Of a stretch of DNA of 64,000 bases, positions 58,912 through 64,000 are shown one piece after another. The stretch is taken from the NCBI RefSeq assembly GCF_009208105.1, contig NZ_WFKL01000001.1, positions 806,001-870,000 on the forward strand, in the 5' to 3' direction. Every line of letters starts with the position of its first letter. Position 1 is the stretch's first letter. The notes under the pieces are model-generated. The model was given only the letters and a program-made list of their open reading frames with translations, searched no databases and was not told the origin of the DNA. This DNA is from Rouxiella sp. S1S-2 (GTDB lineage Bacteria > Pseudomonadota > Gammaproteobacteria > Enterobacterales > Enterobacteriaceae). Made by a program: the position numbers and the translations under genes.

Positions 58912-60219
58912 ATGACCCTAGAAATCGAATTAAAATTTATTGCCAGCCCAGCGGCCATTGCCGAACTTCCTGAGCAGCTGGCGGCGTTTACCCCCACACA
59001 TTCTGCGCCACAGAAACTCACCAACATTTATTACGAGACGGCGGATAACCGCCTGCGTAAGTTGGACATGGGTCTGCGCATTCGTGGTTTCGACGACAGC
59101 TATGAGATGACCATTAAAACTGCCGGTAAAGTGGTGGCGGGTCTGCACCAGCGCCCTGAGTATAACGTCAGCATCGCCAAGCCCGAGCTGGACCTGAGCC
59201 TGTTCCCGGCCGATATCTGGCCGCAGGGCTGTGACGTGAGCGCGCTACAGGCCGAGTTGGCACCGCTATTTCGTACCGATTTCGTTCGCGAGAAGTGGGT
59301 AATCACTTACCAGCAAAGCCAGATTGAACTTGGCCTGGACCAGGGCAATGTGACCGCCGGTGAGCTTTCTGAACCGCTGTCCGAAATTGAGCTGGAAATT
59401 AAAGAAGGCAACACCGCCGATCTGCTGGCGTTGGCTGCGCTGCTGGGTAAAAATGGCGGGCTGCGTCTCGGCGGTTTGAGCAAGGCAGCGCGCGGTTATC
59501 ACTTGGCTCAGGGCAACGTTTTGCGTGAGCCTCGCCCCTTAAAAATATTCCACGCTGCGCCGAAAGCAACGGTTGAACAAGCACTTAGCGGTATGCTGGA
59601 GCTTTCTCTTGCCCATTGGCAGTATCATGAAGAGCTGTGGGTTCGGGGTGATAAAGCGGTGCGTATCAACGTGCTGCAGGGCGTTGAGGCCGTACGTCAG
59701 ACGCTGGTTATCTACGGCGGATTAATTCCGCGTAAAGCCTCCACCGAGCTTCGCGCAATGTTGACCGAATTAGCCGAAAAGCTCGATCAAAAAGGGCTTG
59801 ATGCGCAGGAAGTCTGCCTGAGTGCCCGTTATCTTGAATGTAAGTTAGCACTCACTTCATGGCTGGCAAACGAAGCCTGGAAACCGTTCATAGATGATAA
59901 ATCGCAGAAGAAACTCGACGGCTCCTTCAAGCGTTTTTGCGATGTCATGCTTGGGCGCACCGCCGCCGAATTGAAAGACGCATTTGCACAATCGCTGACG
60001 GAAGAGGGTTTTCGTGACCAACTGGCGCGCCTCAAACGCCAAATCATCTCTTTCCATTTGCTTTCAGGCGCCTATCCTTTCGAGGAATCAATGGCTTATA
60101 TTACAGTCTGGACCGAACTCCAGCAGGCCATTGTGCAGCAGCAGCACGCTTGGGAAGACTCAGCGCGCCAGCATGCTTTGATGCAGCCAGCATTTTGGTT
60201 AAACGGACAACCTCGTTAA
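58912..60219 (+). CDS. ygiF: Inorganic triphosphatase YgiF (CYTH and CHAD domains)
   Basis: Hydrolyses inorganic triphosphate in E. coli. The 435 residues (E. coli 433) start MTLEIELKFIASPAAI. The EIELKF (ExExK) motif and the alternating charged strands define the CYTH domain up to about residue 200, ending LGGLSKAARGYHLA. The CHAD domain follows, with His-rich helices such as LAHWQYHEELWVRGD and FGG-like IYGGLIPRKAS. The ATG at 58912 is chosen for agreement with the family; the ribosome site is weak. It is first in a ygiF-glnE-hldE row. Confidence 0.93.
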   Translation: MTLEIELKFIASPAAIAELPEQLAAFTPTHSAPQKLTNIYYETADNRLRKLDMGLRIRGFDDSYEMTIKTAGKVVAGLHQRPEYNVSIAKPELDLSLFPADIWPQGCDVSALQAELAPLFRTDFVREKWVITYQQSQIELGLDQGNVTAGELSEPLSEIELEIKEGNTADLLALAALLGKNGGLRLGGLSKAARGYHLAQGNVLREPRPLKIFHAAPKATVEQALSGMLELSLAHWQYHEELWVRGDKAVRINVLQGVEAVRQTLVIYGGLIPRKASTELRAMLTELAEKLDQKGLDAQEVCLSARYLECKLALTSWLANEAWKPFIDDKSQKKLDGSFKRFCDVMLGRTAAELKDAFAQSLTEEGFRDQLARLKRQIISFHLLSGAYPFEESMAYITVWTELQQAIVQQQHAWEDSARQHALMQPAFWLNGQPR

Positions 60220-60274
60220 TTGACAGCCCGGCCTGACGCCTCGTCAGGCCGACATGATGAAAGGAACCCGAAGA

Positions 60275-63127
60275 ATGTTGCCTCTCACCCCGCTGCTTGA
60301 AGCTCAGGCCGAAAAGCTGCATCTGCGTTTTAAACAAAGCCTCGAACAACAGCAGCTCACCGATGTGCCTGAACTGACCGAAGGCGCGCTGCGCGTGCTG
60401 GCCAGCAGCGATTTTATCAGTGAGAACTTTATTGTTCATCCGCAGTGGTGGCAGGAGATGGCTGCCAACCCGCCTCGAGTGGATGAGTGGCAACATTATG
60501 CATCAGAGCTGGCGACGTCCCTGGCGCAGGTTCATGACGAAGCCGGGCTGATGAAGGCGCTGCGCCTGTTCCGCAAGGAAAAAATGCTGCGCATCAGCTG
60601 GTCTCAGGCGATGCAAACCAGCAGTTGTGAACAAACGCTGCAACAGCTGAGCGTATTGGCAGAAACGCTGATTGTCGCCGCGCGCGACTGGCTGTACGAC
60701 ACCTGCTGTCGTGAATGGGGCACGCCGGTTAATGCCGCAGGCGACCCGCAGCGGCTGTTGATACTTGGCATGGGCAAGCTGGGTGGCGGCGAACTCAATT
60801 TTTCTTCTGATATCGATCTGATTTTTTCTTACCCGGAAAACGGCCAGACTCAGGGCGGACGGCGTCAGCTTGAAAACGCGCAGTTCTTTATTCGTCTCGG
60901 CCAACGTCTGATTAAAGCGCTGGATCAGCCGACTATCGACGGCTTTGTGTATCGCGTTGATATGCGTCTGCGGCCTTTTGGCGACAGTGGTCCGCTGGTG
61001 ATGAGTTTTTCAGCGTTAGAAGATTATTATCAGGAGCAGGGCCGCGACTGGGAACGCTATGCCATGGTCAAAGCGAAACTGATGGGCGGCGCAGAAGACG
61101 CCAGCAGTCAGGAAATACGCAAGATGCTGAAGCCGTTCGTTTTCCGTCGCTATATCGACTTCAGCGTGATTCAGTCCCTGCGCAACATGAAAGGCATGAT
61201 TGCCCGTGAGGTTCGCCGCCGTGGTTTGAAAGACAACATCAAGCTCGGCGCCGGCGGTATCCGCGAGATTGAGTTTATTGTGCAAGTATTTCAGCTGATC
61301 CGCGGCGGTCGTGAGCCTTCCCTGCAGCAGCGCGCGCTGTTACCGACCCTGCAGGCAGTAGAGGCGCTGAATTTACTGCCAGAGACGCAGGTTCGCCAAC
61401 TGACTGACAGTTATCTTTTTTTGCGTCGTCTGGAAAATCTATTGCAGGCCATTGCCGATGAGCAAACGCAAACGCTGCCCACTGACGACCTCAACCGCGC
61501 AAGGCTGGCCTGGGGAATGAACTACACCCATTGGGATGCGCTGAATCAAAACGTTACCGAACACATGCTGGCGGTACGCGCTGTGTTTGACGAGCTGATT
61601 GGCGACGATACGCCCGATGCGGGAGATGACCCGCAGCAGGAGCCGTTTAACAGCCTGTGGACCGACCAACTCGACGACAGTGACCTGCAGCCATTGGCAG
61701 AGCAACTTTCTGAATCGGCGCGTGCCAACCTGCTGCGCACCATCAATGACTTTCGACAGGATGTTGATAAACGCACCATTGGTCCACGCGGGCGTGATCA
61801 GCTCGACCAGCTGATGCCAAGGATTTTGGCGAAAGTATGTACTTACAAAACGGCCGATACTCTGCTGCAAAGGTTGACACTCTTGCTGCTCAATATCGTC
61901 ACACGAACCACCTATATCGAGCTGCTGGTTGAATATCCGGGGGCACTGAAACAGCTTATTCGCCTCTGTGCCGCCTCGCCGATGGTTGCCAACCAGCTGG
62001 CGCGTCACCCGATATTGCTCGATGAACTGCTCGACCCGAACACGTTGTATCAGCCAATTGCGCCGGAGTCCTATCCCGATGAGCTGCGCCAGTATTTGCT
62101 GCGCGTGCCGTCCGACGACGAAGAGCAGCAAATTGAGGCGCTGCGTCAGTTTAAACAGGCGCAGCAGCTGCGCATCGCGGCGGGTGATATTGCCGGCGTG
62201 CTACCGGTGATGAAAGTCAGCGATCATCTGACCTACCTCGCCGAAGCGATTTTGACGGCGGTGATCCAGCAAGCGTGGGACCATATGCTAACGCGCTACG
62301 GTCAGCCGTCACACTTGCAGCATCAGGCTGGGCGCGGTTTTGCGGTTATTGGTTACGGCAAGTTGGGCGGTTGGGAGCTGGGCTACAGCTCCGATATGGA
62401 TTTGGTTTTCCTTCACGACTGTCCGATGGACGTGGTGACCGACGGCCCGCGCAGCATCGACGGACGTCAGTTTTATCTGCGTCTTGCCCAGCGGATTATG
62501 CATCTTTTCAGCACCCGCACCGCTTCAGGTATTCTGTATGAGGTTGACGATCGCCTGCGGCCGTCCGGCGCGTCCGGCATGCTGGTAAGCACCATTGCCG
62601 CTTTCAGGGATTATCAGCAGGAGAGCGCCTGGACCTGGGAGCATCAGGCACTGGTGCGCGCGCGCGTAGTCTACGGCAGTCCTGAAATGACTCTGCAGAT
62701 CAACGGTATTCGCCGTGAAATACTCTGCAAGCCGCGCGATGGCGAAGTGTTGAAAAAAGAAGTGCGTGAAATGCGTGAAAAGATGGTGGCCCATCTGGCG
62801 ACCAAAAAAGGCGAGGTGTTTGATCTCAAAGCCGATCCTGGTGGCATTACCGATATAGAATTTATCGCTCAATACCTGGTCCTGCGTTACGCCAGCAGTG
62901 AGCCAGATTTAACCCGCTGGTCCGATAATGTGCGCATTTTCGAGCTGATGGCGAAATATCAAATCATGTCGCAGGACGAAGCCGTGCAGCTCACGCATGC
63001 CTATGTCACGCTGCGCGATGAGATTCATCATCTGGCATTACAGGAACATAATGGGAAAGTTGCGGTCGATATGTTTGTCACCGAGCGCGAACATATTAAG
63101 GCAAGCTGGCAGCGATGGCTGGGCTAA
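60275..63127 (+). CDS. glnE: Glutamine synthetase adenylyltransferase/deadenylase GlnE
   Basis: Adds and removes AMP on glutamine synthetase in answer to GlnB. The protein is 950 residues (E. coli 946). Two nucleotidyltransferase domains are clear. One near residue 160 has [18 protein letters not shown]. The other has [18 protein letters not shown] around residue 690. The linking and C-terminal helices carry [13 protein letters not shown] and [17 protein letters not shown]. The ATG at 60275 is preferred to two earlier ATGs (60254, 60257) because AAGGAA lies upstream and the N-terminus then fits. It lies 55 bases after ygiF. Confidence 0.96.
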   Translation: MLPLTPLLEAQAEKLHLRFKQSLEQQQLTDVPELTEGALRVLASSDFISENFIVHPQWWQEMAANPPRVDEWQHYASELATSLAQVHDEAGLMKALRLFRKEKMLRISWSQAMQTSSCEQTLQQLSVLAETLIVAARDWLYDTCCREWGTPVNAAGDPQRLLILGMGKLGGGELNFSSDIDLIFSYPENGQTQGGRRQLENAQFFIRLGQRLIKALDQPTIDGFVYRVDMRLRPFGDSGPLVMSFSALEDYYQEQGRDWERYAMVKAKLMGGAEDASSQEIRKMLKPFVFRRYIDFSVIQSLRNMKGMIAREVRRRGLKDNIKLGAGGIREIEFIVQVFQLIRGGREPSLQQRALLPTLQAVEALNLLPETQVRQLTDSYLFLRRLENLLQAIADEQTQTLPTDDLNRARLAWGMNYTHWDALNQNVTEHMLAVRAVFDELIGDDTPDAGDDPQQEPFNSLWTDQLDDSDLQPLAEQLSESARANLLRTINDFRQDVDKRTIGPRGRDQLDQLMPRILAKVCTYKTADTLLQRLTLLLLNIVTRTTYIELLVEYPGALKQLIRLCAASPMVANQLARHPILLDELLDPNTLYQPIAPESYPDELRQYLLRVPSDDEEQQIEALRQFKQAQQLRIAAGDIAGVLPVMKVSDHLTYLAEAILTAVIQQAWDHMLTRYGQPSHLQHQAGRGFAVIGYGKLGGWELGYSSDMDLVFLHDCPMDVVTDGPRSIDGRQFYLRLAQRIMHLFSTRTASGILYEVDDRLRPSGASGMLVSTIAAFRDYQQESAWTWEHQALVRARVVYGSPEMTLQINGIRREILCKPRDGEVLKKEVREMREKMVAHLATKKGEVFDLKADPGGITDIEFIAQYLVLRYASSEPDLTRWSDNVRIFELMAKYQIMSQDEAVQLTHAYVTLRDEIHHLALQEHNGKVAVDMFVTEREHIKASWQRWLG

Positions 63128-63285
63128 ATGGGTTTTAGCCCCAACCTTTTTCGCTTGTGATATTATCGCGCGCATTGTTTTCGGGATGACAACACGATTT
63201 AGCGACCAACTAACTCTTTTTTTGGCTACGATTTGTTCAGATAGCCTGTTTTCCAAGTTTATATCCAAAGTAATTGGAGTGTGGG

Positions 63286-64000
63286 ATGAAAGTGACTTTG
63301 CCTGAGTTTCACCGTGCCGGCGTTCTGGTGGTCGGTGACGTAATGCTTGACCGCTACTGGTATGGCCCAACTAGCCGCATATCACCGGAAGCGCCGGTGC
63401 CGGTTGTTAAGGTGAATACGATTGAAGAGCGGCCGGGCGGTGCGGCAAACGTGGCGATGAACATTGCCTCTCTCGGTGCGCGTTCTCGGCTGATTGGCCT
63501 GACCGGCGTTGACGATGCGGCTCGTGCCTTAAGTGAACGTTTGAGCGAAGTAAACGTCAGCTGTGATTTTCTGGCGGTGCCTACACATCCGACGATTACT
63601 AAACTGCGCGTTCTCTCGCGCAATCAGCAGCTTATCCGTCTCGACTTTGAAGAAGGTTTTGAGGGGATTGATCTGCAGCCGATGTTGGAAAAAATCAGGC
63701 AAGCTCTGCCGCACACCGGTGCTCTGGTGCTGTCTGACTATGCCAAAGGTGCATTGAAAGACGTGCGGGCGATGATTGCGCTGGCTAAAGAGGCCGGCGT
63801 GCCGGTGCTTATCGATCCAAAAGGGGCTGATTTTGAGCCTTATCGTGGTGCAACACTGCTGACGCCTAATCTTTCTGAGTTCGAAGCCGTCGTCGGCCCG
63901 TGTAAAGATGAAGCGCAATTGGTAGAAAAAGGCATGCAGTTGATTGCTGATTTTGAGCTTTCAGCGCTGTTGGTCACGCGTTCCGAGCAGGGTATGACGC
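63286..64000 (+). CDS. hldE: Bifunctional heptose kinase/adenylyltransferase HldE, N-terminal part (cut by window edge)
   Basis: Makes ADP-heptose for the lipopolysaccharide inner core. Only the first 238 codons, the kinase domain, are present. [21 protein letters not shown] starts almost exactly like E. coli Hld[16 protein letters not shown], then [15 protein letters not shown], and [11 protein letters not shown] are sugar-kinase (PfkB) marks. No stop occurs before the right edge, so automated lists limited to closed frames can miss it. It follows glnE, as in E. coli. Confidence 0.96.
   Translation, partial: MKVTLPEFHRAGVLVVGDVMLDRYWYGPTSRISPEAPVPVVKVNTIEERPGGAANVAMNIASLGARSRLIGLTGVDDAARALSERLSEVNVSCDFLAVPTHPTITKLRVLSRNQQLIRLDFEEGFEGIDLQPMLEKIRQALPHTGALVLSDYAKGALKDVRAMIALAKEAGVPVLIDPKGADFEPYRGATLLTPNLSEFEAVVGPCKDEAQLVEKGMQLIADFELSALLVTRSEQGMT

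Noticed and set aside
61439..62131. 230-residue minus-strand frame inside glnE
   Set aside because: Shadow of glnE, which is complete and strongly conserved.

Overview
The window is a piece of an Enterobacterales chromosome. Housekeeping proteins match the Escherichia coli versions closely in length and signature residues (rpoD, dnaG, rpsU, tsaD, plsY, folB, uppP, cca, ygiM, ygiF, glnE, hldE; fadH, rlmG, ygjP, ygjR, alx; treR, mgtA). Gene content and two ERIC-type repeats suggest the Yersiniaceae side of the order (a Serratia/Rahnella/Rouxiella/Ewingella-like genome), but I cannot fix the genus by eye.

Layout. (1) 1-3.4 kb: start of treR, then a PhoP-type promoter, the mgtL leader peptide and mgtA. 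(2) 3.4-5.9 kb: a nucleoside hydrolase and an AT-rich segment with an orphan gene. (3) 5.9-12.9 kb: the alx-ygjR-ygjP-rlmG-fadH block, in the E. coli order. alx is preceded by a yybP-ykoY (Mn2+) riboswitch whose leader carries an ERIC insertion. (4) 12.9-19 kb: bglX, a small membrane protein with a CRP-type site upstream, an RcsB-like regulator, a class A acid phosphatase and an Ogt-type methyltransferase. (5) 19.2-38.6 kb: a complete group 1-type Wzx/Wzy exopolysaccharide or capsule locus with a JUMPstart/ops leader. It holds wzi-wza-wzb-wzc, a WbaP-type initiating transferase, six glycosyltransferase genes, wzx, wzy, ugd, a membrane acyltransferase and an inverted, secreted GH43-type hydrolase. 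(6) 38.6-48 kb: accessory genes. These include YecA, a 33-residue membrane ORF, a deleted GNAT gene, gst/hxlR, a Bcr/CflA pump, two SDRs with an AraC regulator, a SNF2 helicase remnant and an orphan membrane protein next to tRNA-Ile(CAU). (7) 48-64 kb: mug, the rpsU-dnaG-rpoD operon, tsaD, plsY, folB, uppP, cca, ygiM, ygiF, glnE and the start of hldE.

How it fits together. In E. coli the fadH-to-alx block and the ileX-mug-rpoD block lie on either side of one interval. Both blocks keep their relative order and orientation here, so roughly 13-48 kb is a variable insertion zone holding the polysaccharide locus and accessory genes. In the polysaccharide locus WbaP starts the lipid-linked unit, the glycosyltransferases extend it (Ugd supplies UDP-glucuronate), Wzx flips it and Wzy polymerises it. 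Wza/Wzb/Wzc export the chain and Wzi anchors it. The inverted GH43 protein is a candidate polymer-trimming enzyme.

I found no CRISPR array, prophage or complete insertion sequence. The most interesting leads are the GH43 gene inside the polysaccharide locus, the two ERIC elements in regulatory leaders, the phospho-site-altered RcsB-like regulator, and the remnants beside the tRNA gene. No wholly new system can be proven from the sequence alone.
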